NCBI GenBank assembly: GCA_002353825.1
Contig: DEKJ01000036.1
Coordinates: forward strand, 310-60,641
DNA: 60,332 nucleotides
Direction of reading: 5' to 3'
Origin: Prevotella sp. UBA2725
Lineage (GTDB): Bacteria > Bacteroidota > Bacteroidia > Bacteroidales > Bacteroidaceae
The notes below the pieces were generated by a model that ran no database searches, was not told the DNA's origin, and worked only from the letters and a program-made list of their open reading frames with translations. Both the position numbers and the translations under genes were made by a program. Of the stretch, positions 27,006 through 36,146 are shown in pieces. How positions within the stretch are numbered: position 1 is the stretch's first letter; each line of letters starts with the position of its first letter.

Positions 27006-28721
27006 ATGAAAAAGATACAAACAATGCTTTCACTTGCCGCAGCAGCCTTGCTGCTGACGGCTTGTGCCGACGACAACGTGCCGGGCTTCAGCGCTGACGA
27101 GACGGCAGCACAGATGGCGCAGGACAGCCTGAATGCCTATGGCCCGTTGAAAAGTTACGTCGACCACAACAAATATCCTAACTTCATCCTTGGCGGCGCC
27201 ACATCGGCAGATAATTTCAACCAGTTAGGACAAGTCTACGCCCTCTGTAAGTCCAACTTTGACGAGGTCGTCACGGGCAACGCTTTCAAGTATGCCTCGT
27301 GTGTGTCCTCTACAGGTGCCATGGACTTCTCCAGAGTGGCGGCCTTCGTAAAGAACGCTACAGCAGCAGGACTGACCATCTATGGACACACGCTCTGCTG
27401 GCATTCGCAACAGCAGCCAGCTTATCTCAACAGTCTCATCACCGATCCTAATGCGGCCAAACACGTGCTGCATGTCAGCATACCGGAAGCAAAAAACAAC
27501 CTCTGGGACTGGGAACTGTACCTCAATCCCACCGAGCCAATGGTCACAGGCAAGACCTACACGTTGAAGATGCGGGTCAAAGCTTCTCAAAACTTTGACA
27601 TCACCGTCTGGCCTCAAGGCGCAAGCACGCAGTACTGGCCGACACCTTCGTTCAAGACGACAACCGAGTGGACGAATATCACTGCCTCCTTCGAAGCCAA
27701 ACAGGACCTGAACCAACTTCGTTTCGAACTGGGTAAGTTTGGCGGCGATCTATGGATGGACAATGTCGAACTGTTAGACCCCGACGGTAAGAACCTCATT
27801 GCAGAAGGCGACTTTGAGAATGGGACCACAGACGGATGGTCAAAGCCCTCATGGCACAACTACTCATTCAATATTGTCACCGACCCTGACCAAGGTAGTG
27901 CAGGCGGCGGCATGAGCGAGCAGACAAAGAAGGATACGCTGACATGGGCACTCGACAAGTTCATCTCCGGTATCATGAAGGCCTGTGACGGAAAGGTGAA
28001 AGCCTGGGATGTCGTCAACGAGCCTATCTCTGGAAGAGATCTCGACGGCGACGGATACTATGATCTGCAGTCGGCCACACGGGGCACCGTCGATCCGGCA
28101 AGTGCCAAGACCAACTTCTACTGGCAGGACCATCTCGGTGACCTCGAATACGTACGCACCGCCGTTCGCCTGGCTCGCAAGTACGGACCTGAAGACGAGA
28201 AGCTCTTCATCAACGACTATAACCTCGAAGCGGCTTACGACCATAACAAGAAATGTGAGAGCCTCATCCACTGGATACAACAGTGGGAGAGCGACGGCGT
28301 GACGAAGATCGACGGTATCGGCTCACAGATGCACGTTGCCTACAGCCTCAACCCAGCGGTCCAGAAAGCCAACGAGGAGGCTTACATCAATATGCTGCAT
28401 CTGCTCGCTAAATCGGGCAAGCTCGTACGTATCTCCGAATTGGACATGGGCATCACCGATGCGAATGGCAAAACGCTCCATACGGCTGACGTGACCGACG
28501 AGATGAAGAAGAAGATGGCTGAATACTATCACTTCATCGTAAAGAACTACCTCGAGATTATTCCCGCAGCACAGCAGTACGGCATCACCGTCTGGGGAGT
28601 CACCGACAGTCCTAAAGAGAACACGGGATGGCTTCCTGATCAGCCGGTAGGTCTTTGGACAACCTCCTATGTCCGTAAGCCTGCCTACGCCGGATTTGCC
28701 GACGGACTGGCGGGTAAATAA
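27006..28721 (+). CDS. GH10 endo-1,4-beta-xylanase lipoprotein with an inserted carbohydrate-binding module
   Basis: Surface endo-xylanase that makes the oligosaccharides imported by Xus. The 571 residues carry a lipoprotein signal with C20 (LLTACADDN). The barrel starts at YVDHNKYPNFILGGATSADN and runs to GHTLCWHSQQQPAYL (127-141). It is then interrupted by about 160 residues of CBM4/22-like beta-sandwich (GKTYTLKMRVKASQ, TTEWTNITASFEA, GGDLWMDNVELLDPDG) and resumes near residue 305. Acid/base E339 in WDVVNEPI, nucleophile E479 in VRISELDMGI, and HGIGSQ-type motif GIGSQMHV (437-444). RDLDGDGYYDL (344-354) looks like a calcium-binding loop. CBM insertion in the barrel is known for xylan-locus GH10 enzymes of Bacteroidota. 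Last but one gene, 9 bp after xusE. Confidence 0.95.
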   Translation: MKKIQTMLSLAAAALLLTACADDNVPGFSADETAAQMAQDSLNAYGPLKSYVDHNKYPNFILGGATSADNFNQLGQVYALCKSNFDEVVTGNAFKYASCVSSTGAMDFSRVAAFVKNATAAGLTIYGHTLCWHSQQQPAYLNSLITDPNAAKHVLHVSIPEAKNNLWDWELYLNPTEPMVTGKTYTLKMRVKASQNFDITVWPQGASTQYWPTPSFKTTTEWTNITASFEAKQDLNQLRFELGKFGGDLWMDNVELLDPDGKNLIAEGDFENGTTDGWSKPSWHNYSFNIVTDPDQGSAGGGMSEQTKKDTLTWALDKFISGIMKACDGKVKAWDVVNEPISGRDLDGDGYYDLQSATRGTVDPASAKTNFYWQDHLGDLEYVRTAVRLARKYGPEDEKLFINDYNLEAAYDHNKKCESLIHWIQQWESDGVTKIDGIGSQMHVAYSLNPAVQKANEEAYINMLHLLAKSGKLVRISELDMGITDANGKTLHTADVTDEMKKKMAEYYHFIVKNYLEIIPAAQQYGITVWGVTDSPKENTGWLPDQPVGLWTTSYVRKPAYAGFADGLAGK

Positions 28722-28745
28722 GGACTGCTTGAGTAAAAAAGAATC

Positions 28746-30080
28746 ATGACAATACATCGTTTATTTCTTTCTCTTATCATCACTGGCATGAGCATCATGG
28801 GAGGCTTAGCTGAAAGCATCAGCCTCCCGGCTCTTCATGTCAGTGGCAATCAACTGCAAGACGCGGAAGGTCACAATGTGACCCTCCATGGTGTGATGGA
28901 TACGCCGAATCCTTATTTCAACGGTTACCGATGGGGAAATAAATGTGAGGTGAGTACGGCGACAGCTTGCATCAACTACTTTGACAAGCTCTTTACTGCA
29001 ATCACTGATCATAGCAAAGGAACCTACTGCACGGTTTTCCGCCTCCATCTCGACCCATGTTGGACCAACAACGGTACGGCAACGGGTGAGAACGACATCT
29101 CCAAGTTCTCGCCCAACCGCCTGCGTATCTATCTCAACCGCCTATATGCACCTATCATGGTGAAGGCATTAAGTCATGGTCTCTATGTCGTCGTCAGACC
29201 ACCGGGTGTATGCCCCAAGACCATACAGGTCGGTGACGACTATCAGAAATACCTCCTTCAGGTATGGGATTCCGTGACCAACAATGCCGTTGTCATGGCT
29301 CATCAGGGACAGATCATGTTTGAACTGGCCAACGAACCTGTCACCGTCAAGGATGCCCAGGGGGTAGAGAACAGCAATGTCTCTCTCCACGATTTCTTCC
29401 AGCCCATTGTCGACCTTATTCGCAAGAAAGGATATACAGGAGTCATCTGGGTGCCGGGCTATGGCTATCAGTCACAGTATGGTCCTTATTCAGTCAATCC
29501 TATTACGGGCGACAATATCGGCTATGCCGTGCATGTCTATCCGGGATGGTATGGGACCTACAATACCAGTTTCACAAAAGAGGCATTCTATCAGCAGTTT
29601 CTCAATCAGGTGCCTGTACAAAAGACGAACCCTATCATCGTGACAGAAATCGATTGGAGCCCGGAAAAGCCGGGAGCAGGCCACTACAACGAGTTCAACC
29701 AATGGGTTCCGGCCAACTATGGTACATGGGGTACGGAGACAACCACCCACTTTGGCAATCCATGGAAATATGTCATGGACCGGTGCGGCAATATTTCAAT
29801 GACATTGGGAGGTACCGGAGAATATATTGACATCGACAAGTATCTGAGTGAAAGGACTATCACCCGTCCTTTCTCTGGGACTGACGAAGCCTGTGACAAA
29901 GCAGCATGGGAGTGGTATAAAGCCTACTATGAGGCGGATAGAGGAACAGGGGTTCATGCTGTCTTTGCTGAGAACAGGCATGATTCGAGGTGCTATAATC
30001 TCTTGGGACAAAGGATAAACTTCTCCTCTCATGGTATCATTATCAGAGACGGAAAGAAATTTATCAATAAATTAAAATAA
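28746..30080 (+). CDS. GH5 glycoside hydrolase with a T9SS-like C-terminal tail
   Basis: The 444 residues have a signal peptide (cleavage near GGLAES). GH5 core: LHGVMDTPNPYF, TVFRLHLDPCW (catalytic-site Arg and neighbours), acid/base E197 in FELANEPVT, HVYPGW (263-268) and nucleophile E301 in IIVTEIDW. The subfamily cannot be fixed by eye; endo-glucanase or endo-xylanase are both possible. The last 35 residues (SRCYNLLGQRINF, HGIIIRDGKKFINKLK) resemble the YDLQGRR...GIYI-GKK tails that mark type IX secretion cargo in Prevotella. Seventh and last gene of the operon, 24 bp after xyn10. Confidence 0.87.
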   Translation: MTIHRLFLSLIITGMSIMGGLAESISLPALHVSGNQLQDAEGHNVTLHGVMDTPNPYFNGYRWGNKCEVSTATACINYFDKLFTAITDHSKGTYCTVFRLHLDPCWTNNGTATGENDISKFSPNRLRIYLNRLYAPIMVKALSHGLYVVVRPPGVCPKTIQVGDDYQKYLLQVWDSVTNNAVVMAHQGQIMFELANEPVTVKDAQGVENSNVSLHDFFQPIVDLIRKKGYTGVIWVPGYGYQSQYGPYSVNPITGDNIGYAVHVYPGWYGTYNTSFTKEAFYQQFLNQVPVQKTNPIIVTEIDWSPEKPGAGHYNEFNQWVPANYGTWGTETTTHFGNPWKYVMDRCGNISMTLGGTGEYIDIDKYLSERTITRPFSGTDEACDKAAWEWYKAYYEADRGTGVHAVFAENRHDSRCYNLLGQRINFSSHGIIIRDGKKFINKLK

Positions 30081-30273
30081 CAAATGCTATTTTCTATGTT
30101 TGATCTTGTAGCTTGCAAGTTTTTCGTTTTAAAGGTATACACTGTCTACCTTTTAGCACATTTTTTTTGTGCCATCACGCCTCATATGCGTCGCGTTCTA
30201 TAAACGCATTGGAGTGTATAATCAACTTTATATCCCTAAGTCCTAAAAATCGAGCGCTCAAGGCAAATCATGA
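30081..30273. other. Intergenic stretch after the xylan operon
   Basis: AT-rich, no gene seen. GCACA-T8-GTGC near 30156 is a possible weak hairpin; no clear terminator for the xus operon before the palindrome at 30783. Confidence 0.3.
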
Positions 30274-30444
30274 AAGAGTGTGATTGATGATAAAGGCGTT
30301 AGGCACTCTATTATGACTGATGAACCGACAAAAGGAGTTCCAATGCCAGATGTTTGGGATATCTCTGTGATAAATCCAGTAGCAAAAGAGCGTGTTGGTT
30401 ACGCCACTCAGAAGCCAGAGGTACTACATGAACGGATGGTCTGA
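30274..30444 (+). pseudogene. Relic of type III restriction-modification methyltransferase (mod), C-terminal fragment
   Basis: The open frame reads DDKGVRHSIMTDEPTKGVPM, then PDVWDISVINPVAKERVGYA and TQKPEVLHERMV before a TGA at 30442. DEPTKGVPMPDVWDI and ERVGY-TQKPE-L-ER are hallmark C-terminal sequences of type III / Mod-type adenine methyltransferases. Everything upstream is gone: an in-frame stop sits at 30271. The fragment runs directly into the res relic. Confidence 0.85.
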
Positions 30445-30740
30445 TGGCTACCTACCTTCCCGATTTCCTGGTTGCTACAGTCTCGAAGATCTATCTCATC
30501 GAGACGAAAGGTGAGGATAAGGTCGACGATGACAATGTGCGACAGAAACAGTTTGCTGCGACGGAGTGGGTGAGGAAGCTCAATACCTTGCCTGCTATAG
30601 AGCGGATGGGGCGTGAGTGAGAGTATGTGCTTATCGGTGAGTCAGCCTTCTACAGTTTGCGTTCAGGTGGAGCTTCGCTCACTGATATCTTCGACCGATG
30701 TAAGGTGAGCTATGCAGTAGCAAGGGGTACATTGTTCTAA
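30444..30740 (+). pseudogene. Relic of type III restriction enzyme subunit (res), C-terminal nuclease part with in-frame TGA
   Basis: The frame reads MATYLPDFLVATVSKIYLIE, TKGEDKVDDDNVRQKQF, AATEWVRKLNT and MGRE, then TGA (30618-30620), EYVLIGESAFYSL and DIFDRCKVSYAVARGTLF to a TAA at 30738. LPDFLVAT...YLIETKG is a PD-(D/E)xK nuclease core and GRE-W-EYVLIGE is the expected continuation, so the TGA replaces a Trp codon. The helicase portion is missing. Mod and Res fragments are fused with no spacer, as left by one deletion spanning both genes. Confidence 0.85.
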
Positions 30741-30782
30741 AAGTGTAACAATAGTCCCTTCATATTGTTTCACTAATAGAAC

Positions 30783-30824
30783 AACCCAAAAAAGGGCGGC
30801 CCTAGGGCCGCCCTTTTTTGGGTT
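30783..30824. terminator. Perfect 42-bp palindrome, likely bidirectional terminator
   Basis: AACCC, A6, GGGCGGCCC, TA, GGGCCGCCC, T6, GGGTT forms a perfect palindrome. Its GC stem is flanked by A/T runs, so it gives a hairpin plus U-tract on both strands. It lies 8 bp past the stop of the minus-strand susD (30833) and faces the plus-strand transcription from the xylan side. Confidence 0.9.
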
Positions 30825-30832
30825 GAGATTAA

Positions 30833-32557
30833 TTAATATCCAGGATTCTGATCCTTCGATTCATCCAATGCACTGTTGGCATCAAATGCAGCTTGAGGAA
30901 TCGGACGGAGAAGCTTATCGCCGATAGCCTTTGCCGCTGTACCTTCCAGGTCATGGTTATAGAGGTTGTTATGCGACACCAATGTCTTTGTACGGCGAAG
31001 GTCTATCCAGCGCGGACTGTTGCCGAAGAGCTCACAAGCACGCTCCTTCAGGATGGCATCGATATCGATCGTTGTGGCATCTGCCAGGCCAGCACGCTCA
31101 CGGACGACATTGAGACGGTTGAGAGCCTCGGATGTGTTGCCAGCCTCAAGATAAGCCTCAGCAGCCACGAGGTACATCTCCGGAAGGGTGATGACATGGA
31201 TGTCACGATAGTCGGTGCTTGACTGATTGGAAGCTGTCTGAGAGTCATCAAACTTCTTGCAACAGTTGCTGCCGAAGACGGAAGTGATGGCATCCCAGTA
31301 GTCCATAGCCTTGCCGTTCATCTCCTGCGGCTCCACCGTGTTCTCATCCATCGGGATAACATAGGTGTTCTTGCGGTTCTCCGGATCCTGAGCACGCCAA
31401 GCAGCTACATCGGCGTCCGTCTCATACCAAGCGCGGTAGTAGCGCTGTACAGGATAGCCCTTCAGGCTCTCACCATTCTTGTACCAGGTCCAATAACCAG
31501 TACCAGCCTTGTTACCCTTGGCCACATCAGGCAGTTCCTTCATGAAGGTCACGTCATAGCGGACGTCACCTTTCTCAAAGCAGTGGAGGGCGTAGATCGT
31601 CGGCACATACGAAGAGGTCGTGGCCTTGATAGGATCCTCAGCACCGCCGAGATAGTTACAGAAATAAGAACTCCAACTATGACCACCTGTCGTGGTGTTC
31701 GTAGCCGATGCAAGGTCATACTCCACATCCCAGAGGAACTCGGCATTGTCATCACCACTGCCGTCAGCCTTCCACAGTTTGGCAAACGGCGTTGTCAGCT
31801 TGCGGCCGGCAATGACCTCATCAGCATACTGAGCAGCCTTCGTGAAATAGTCCTTCTTCCCGAGGTCCCATGCAGCAGCGAGATAAGTCTTGGCGAGCAG
31901 GCCTTTGGCAGCCTCCATACTCACACGGCCACCACCCTTGGTTGCTGTAGAAGCCTCAAGATAGTTATTCTTGATAACATCCTCCAGTTCAGAGATGATA
32001 TAGCTATACACATCCTCTGCTGAGCTCTTGGCATAACCGTCGTCAGCACTCGTGAGGAAATCCTTGATGATAGGCACACCTCCATAATCGTTGACAAGGA
32101 TGTAATAGAAGTTACAAGCGATGACACGAGCCTCATCGGTGCGCTTGTTACGAAGTGCCTCATCGACGCCCGTTGCCTTCGCTGCATAAGCACGAACTGC
32201 ATTGGCAGCACGGATACCTGCATAGCAAGTCTTATAAAGCGTGGCATTGTAACTGTTCTCAGGGTTCAGCGTCTCATAGAGCTGATAGCTGTCCTCAATC
32301 TTGTTACGTGCCGTAGCATACATGTCGGTCCCGGCATTAAACCACACATTGTAGTCGGAGCTTGCATAGATGTCGCGCATCTTGCTGTAGGCATCGTTGA
32401 CAAGTGACTCGAAGCCACTCTTTGTACCAAACTGCTCTTCGTCGGAGACACTCGATCTGTTTTCCGGTGTCAGGAAGTCACTACATCCGCTGAGCAGGAA
32501 GGCGGAAGTCATGAAAGCAGTCGACATGAAAAATGTCGCTATTTTGATCTTGTTCAT
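30833..32557 (-). CDS. SusD-type surface glycan-binding lipoprotein of an enzyme-less pair
   Basis: The 574 residues start at MNKIKIATFFMSTAF, which gives a lipoprotein signal with C25 (LLSGCSDFLTPENR); upstream codons in the same frame run back into susC and are not used. SusD landmarks: EARVIACNFYYILVNDYGGV, LPEMYLVAAEAYLEAGNTSE, LNRLNVVRERAGL, LKERACELFGNSPRWIDLRR and a C-terminal LDESKDQNPGY. The gene is 20 bp after its susC and ends at the bidirectional palindrome. The ligand is unknown; no glycoside hydrolase is linked. Confidence 0.92.
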   Translation of the reverse strand: MNKIKIATFFMSTAFMTSAFLLSGCSDFLTPENRSSVSDEEQFGTKSGFESLVNDAYSKMRDIYASSDYNVWFNAGTDMYATARNKIEDSYQLYETLNPENSYNATLYKTCYAGIRAANAVRAYAAKATGVDEALRNKRTDEARVIACNFYYILVNDYGGVPIIKDFLTSADDGYAKSSAEDVYSYIISELEDVIKNNYLEASTATKGGGRVSMEAAKGLLAKTYLAAAWDLGKKDYFTKAAQYADEVIAGRKLTTPFAKLWKADGSGDDNAEFLWDVEYDLASATNTTTGGHSWSSYFCNYLGGAEDPIKATTSSYVPTIYALHCFEKGDVRYDVTFMKELPDVAKGNKAGTGYWTWYKNGESLKGYPVQRYYRAWYETDADVAAWRAQDPENRKNTYVIPMDENTVEPQEMNGKAMDYWDAITSVFGSNCCKKFDDSQTASNQSSTDYRDIHVITLPEMYLVAAEAYLEAGNTSEALNRLNVVRERAGLADATTIDIDAILKERACELFGNSPRWIDLRRTKTLVSHNNLYNHDLEGTAAKAIGDKLLRPIPQAAFDANSALDESKDQNPGY

Positions 32558-32577
32558 AAGATTCGTTTTTAAGTTGT

Positions 32578-35500
32578 TTAGAATTTGAGGTTCACACCAA
32601 ACTGATAGGTGACAGACGACGGACCGCCATTCTGCAGGTTTGCACTGGCCCACTCTGGATCAAAGCCCTTATAATTGGTGAAGCAGAAAGGATTGAGCAC
32701 ATTGAAGTACAAACGCAGCTGCTGCAGGCCGATATGACGGATGAGATTACGATCGAAGGTGTAACCAAGCGTAATGTTCTTAACCTTCGTGAATGAAGTC
32801 TTCTGATATTGCCAGTTCTCACCCTTTGCGCTACCCTTGTCACCGAAATAGCCACCGGCAGAAGCATCACTGTTGTTCGGGTAAGGATACTCGCCATAGA
32901 CCGTTGTAGGATTGGCAATGATGTCGCCTGTTGTATGGTCAATGACAGGAGCTCCGGCCGGAATATAGAAGTTCATGACCATGTGGGCATTACCACGGTC
33001 ACCATACTTAGCATATTTCTCGTGGAAATAGCTACGCGACCACTGACCACTCTTCGTATAGAGCATCACGGAGAAGTCCCAGTTCTTATAGACAACCGTC
33101 GTGCTCAGACTTCCAGTCCAACGTGGATCGGTGCAACCGTAAATCCGTTTATCGTTGTCGTCGATCTTGCCATCATCGTTCCAGTCGTTGACAGCAACCT
33201 GACCTTCATACCATTTATACTTAGCGCCGTACTTCTCATAGAACTCCTTCAGCGTGTAGTGCTTATCACCATTCATTGTATGCATCGTGACACCCTTGTC
33301 AGTGATAACATCAGTATGAGTGTAGTCGCGCAGCACGTTCAGCGGCTCGCCGATGAACCAGTTGTTAGCCACCTCATCGACCTTGCCACGTGACAGTTCC
33401 TTAATCTTATTCCAGTTGCGGGCAAAGTTAACATTCACATCCCATGTGAAATCCTTCTTACGGAAAATGTTGAAGTTGGCACCAATCTCAATACCTCTGT
33501 TTCGCACACTACCGATATTGCAGGTCATCGTACTCTCACCGGTCTCATAAGGAATGGTCTTTGCCATAATCTGACCATCAGAGAGGCGGTTGTAGAAATC
33601 CATTGTCAGGTTGATGTGGTTCAGGGCAGCGAAGTCGATACCCAAGTCAAACTCCTTCACTTTCTCCCAGATAAGGCCGGTATTAACGATACCATTCGGA
33701 TAATAGCCCTGCACCTCAGTGCCGTCAAGGACAACATAGCTTGGACCAGCAGCGGTGTTCATCGTCACGTAATCGCCTACATTGTTGTTACCTGTAACAC
33801 CATAAGAGAGACGGAGCTTGAGGTTGTCAAGCCACTTCTGACTCTTCAGCAAACTCTCCTCGCTCATTCTCCAAGCTACAGCCATGGATGGGAACCAGCC
33901 CCAACGGTGACCTTCGGCGAAGCGTGAGCTGCCATCAGTACGGAGTGTTGCCGTAGCCATATATTTGCCTTTATACGCATAGTTCAAACGGGCAGCGAAA
34001 GAGACGAGCGAGTTCTCGGTATAAGAAGAACCGATGCTCTTATCGCCACTGGCTTTGCCAAGAGCGTTATAGCTCAGACGGTCATCGGAGATACCCTTAC
34101 CGGCAGTGAGGGCTGTCTCGGTGTTGCTCTTGTAAAGAGAGAAGAGGCCCATGGCACTGATGCTATGCTCTTTCTCCTTTCCCAAAGCGACGTTATAGTC
34201 GATCTGGTTATCCCAGGTCCAGTCGAAGCGGGTCTTGGTATCAATCTCGCCGTAGTTGGTATGGTTTTTCTGATAATACATTGAGCCTTGTGGGTTATCC
34301 TCCGTCACACCGGCAGCATAGAAGATACCATTGCGGCCATGATAGAGGTTCGGCGAGAACGTTGTCGTAAACTGCAGCGTCGGAAGGATATGAGCACGAA
34401 GATAGATGTTACCCAGGACATTAAAATCGCGCTGCTGGTTCTTGTCATTCTTGTCATAGAGGTCGACAAGCGGGTTGACCGTAGACGTGAACTGAGAGTT
34501 CGACTCGAAGGGGCCTTTGGCACCCGGGTTCGGATAGAGCTTACCGTCCTCGTCATACGGAGAGACGAAAGGATTGAAATAGAAGGCATTGACATACGGA
34601 GAGAAGCTTGCATCCGTACAGAAATCCTCCGTAACGCTATAAGCCATGTTGAATGACAGGCCAGCTTCGAAGATCTTTGACAGGCGGGCATCGAAGGCGC
34701 CCTTGATGTTGTAACGGCTATAGTCGTTCTCCTTAAAGACATTGCCTTCATCCTGGTAACCAACACCCAAGCGATAGTTGACGGTCTCAGACGATCCGGC
34801 TACACTCAGATAGTGGTTCTGCTGGATGGCCGTGCGTGTGACATAGTCCTTCCAGTCATAACCACTGAAATCAGGATCCATCATCTCTTCGTAGAGCTTC
34901 GAGTCCTTATAGCTCGTACCACCCTTACGCATGAGAAAAGCAGAAGCCAGGTCGGCATCCTTAATAATATAATGTGGATGACCATCGGCATCGACACCCT
35001 TACGCGATGAACCGTCGTAGCTCTTGCCGTCAAGGACGGTATAACGTGCAAAACGATAGTCGATAAACTGGGTAGGATCCATGAAGTCCGGCATACGGGC
35101 TGTCGACTTCCAACCTACATAACCGTCATAGGAAATCTGGGGCTTGAATCCCTTCTTGGCTCCCTTACTGCCTTTCGTGGTGATGATGACCACACCGGCA
35201 GAAGCACGACTACCATAGATAGCTGTTGAAGAAGCATCCTTCAGGACATCGATACGGTCGATATCGTCAGGGTTCAGGAAGTCCATCGATGAACAAACGA
35301 CACCATCGATAACATACAATGGAGAGGCTTGCTTATTGATAGAGCTCTGACCACGGATCTGCATGCTGATGCCACCGCCGGCACGGCTGCTCGACTGAGT
35401 GATGTTCACACCGGGGACGGAACCCTGAAGAGACTCGGCGACACTCGTTGTACCACGGGCAGCAACCTTCTCAGAACTGACACTGGCAACAGAACCCGTC

Positions 35501-35856
35501 AAGTCGCTCTTCTTCATCGTACCGTAACCCACGACGACAACCTCATCAAGGGCCTGGTTGTCCTCATCGAGCACGACAGTGAGCGTACCGTTGTTACCCA
35601 CCTTTAAATCTTTTGTCTTGTATCCTACATAAGAGAATTGTAAGGTTGTAGATGGGGAAGCATTAGGAATTGTGAAATTACCATCCAAGTCTGTTACTCC
35701 TCCTTGTGTCGTACCTTTCACGACTACGCTTACACCGATCAGAGGCTCGCCCGAGGCATCGGTTACCTTTCCCGTGACTGCTTTTTGAGCAAATCCTGCT
35801 AGCCATAACGTCGAGAGCGTCATAGCCAGACAACATCTTTTCATTGTTTGCTTCAT
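32578..35856 (-). CDS. SusC-type TonB-dependent transporter of an enzyme-less pair
   Basis: The 1092 residues (start at MKQTMKRCCLAM) have a signal peptide (cleavage near AGFAQ-K). A carboxypeptidase-like domain (VTGKVTDASGEPLIGVSVVV, about 25-100) is followed by EVVVVGYGTMKKSD, a plug (SPLYVIDGVVCSSMDF, VLKDASSTAIYGSRASAGVV) and a barrel ending SVTYQFGVNLKF. Its promoter region carries 21-bp-period direct repeats like those before xusA but with a different sequence, so a different regulator is likely. No regulator gene is adjacent. Confidence 0.93.
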   Translation of the reverse strand: MKQTMKRCCLAMTLSTLWLAGFAQKAVTGKVTDASGEPLIGVSVVVKGTTQGGVTDLDGNFTIPNASPSTTLQFSYVGYKTKDLKVGNNGTLTVVLDEDNQALDEVVVVGYGTMKKSDLTGSVASVSSEKVAARGTTSVAESLQGSVPGVNITQSSSRAGGGISMQIRGQSSINKQASPLYVIDGVVCSSMDFLNPDDIDRIDVLKDASSTAIYGSRASAGVVIITTKGSKGAKKGFKPQISYDGYVGWKSTARMPDFMDPTQFIDYRFARYTVLDGKSYDGSSRKGVDADGHPHYIIKDADLASAFLMRKGGTSYKDSKLYEEMMDPDFSGYDWKDYVTRTAIQQNHYLSVAGSSETVNYRLGVGYQDEGNVFKENDYSRYNIKGAFDARLSKIFEAGLSFNMAYSVTEDFCTDASFSPYVNAFYFNPFVSPYDEDGKLYPNPGAKGPFESNSQFTSTVNPLVDLYDKNDKNQQRDFNVLGNIYLRAHILPTLQFTTTFSPNLYHGRNGIFYAAGVTEDNPQGSMYYQKNHTNYGEIDTKTRFDWTWDNQIDYNVALGKEKEHSISAMGLFSLYKSNTETALTAGKGISDDRLSYNALGKASGDKSIGSSYTENSLVSFAARLNYAYKGKYMATATLRTDGSSRFAEGHRWGWFPSMAVAWRMSEESLLKSQKWLDNLKLRLSYGVTGNNNVGDYVTMNTAAGPSYVVLDGTEVQGYYPNGIVNTGLIWEKVKEFDLGIDFAALNHINLTMDFYNRLSDGQIMAKTIPYETGESTMTCNIGSVRNRGIEIGANFNIFRKKDFTWDVNVNFARNWNKIKELSRGKVDEVANNWFIGEPLNVLRDYTHTDVITDKGVTMHTMNGDKHYTLKEFYEKYGAKYKWYEGQVAVNDWNDDGKIDDNDKRIYGCTDPRWTGSLSTTVVYKNWDFSVMLYTKSGQWSRSYFHEKYAKYGDRGNAHMVMNFYIPAGAPVIDHTTGDIIANPTTVYGEYPYPNNSDASAGGYFGDKGSAKGENWQYQKTSFTKVKNITLGYTFDRNLIRHIGLQQLRLYFNVLNPFCFTNYKGFDPEWASANLQNGGPSSVTYQFGVNLKF

Positions 35857-35919
35857 ACGTTTTATTTTTAGTTTAGATTTGTTTATTGTCGTTAGACTAC
35901 ATTCGATATATGAACACGG

Positions 35920-35927
35920 CAAAGTTA
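35920..35927 (-). promoter_or_regulatory. -7 box (TAACTTTG) of the enzyme-less susCD pair
   Basis: TAACTTTG on the minus strand, 64 nt before the ATG at 35856, with no TTTG at the -33 position. Confidence 0.6.
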
Positions 35928-35945
35928 GTGAATGTTAAGGCAGGC

Positions 35946-35980
35946 ATAGGTCTAAAATCGTTCAGAATAGGTGGAAAATC
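35946..35980 (-). promoter_or_regulatory. Candidate operator: direct repeats 21 bp apart upstream of susC
   Basis: ATAGGTCTAAAATC (35946-35959) and ATAGGTGGAAAATC (35967-35980) match at 12 of 14 positions and start exactly 21 bp apart. They lie 18 nt upstream of the -7 box, the same geometry as before xusA. Confidence 0.55.
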
Positions 35981-36087
35981 AACACGAAGGAATAATACTC
36001 TTGAATTAGCAACCAAAATGACGATAAAATGTCGGGGTGGAATGTCAACAATCAATAAAATAGTAATGCTATTAGGAATTAAATCAC

Positions 36088-36095
36088 TAACTTTG
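36088..36095 (+). promoter_or_regulatory. -7 box (TAACTTTG) of the lipoprotein-glmM unit
   Basis: TAACTTTG on the plus strand, 52 nt before the chosen start at 36147. No clear -33 TTTG is present. The remaining bases between this and the divergent susC promoter hold only the direct repeats. Confidence 0.5.
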
Positions 36096-36146
36096 CAATC
36101 AAATATGCATATACAACATCAAATGACGACAAGACATATCGATCCT

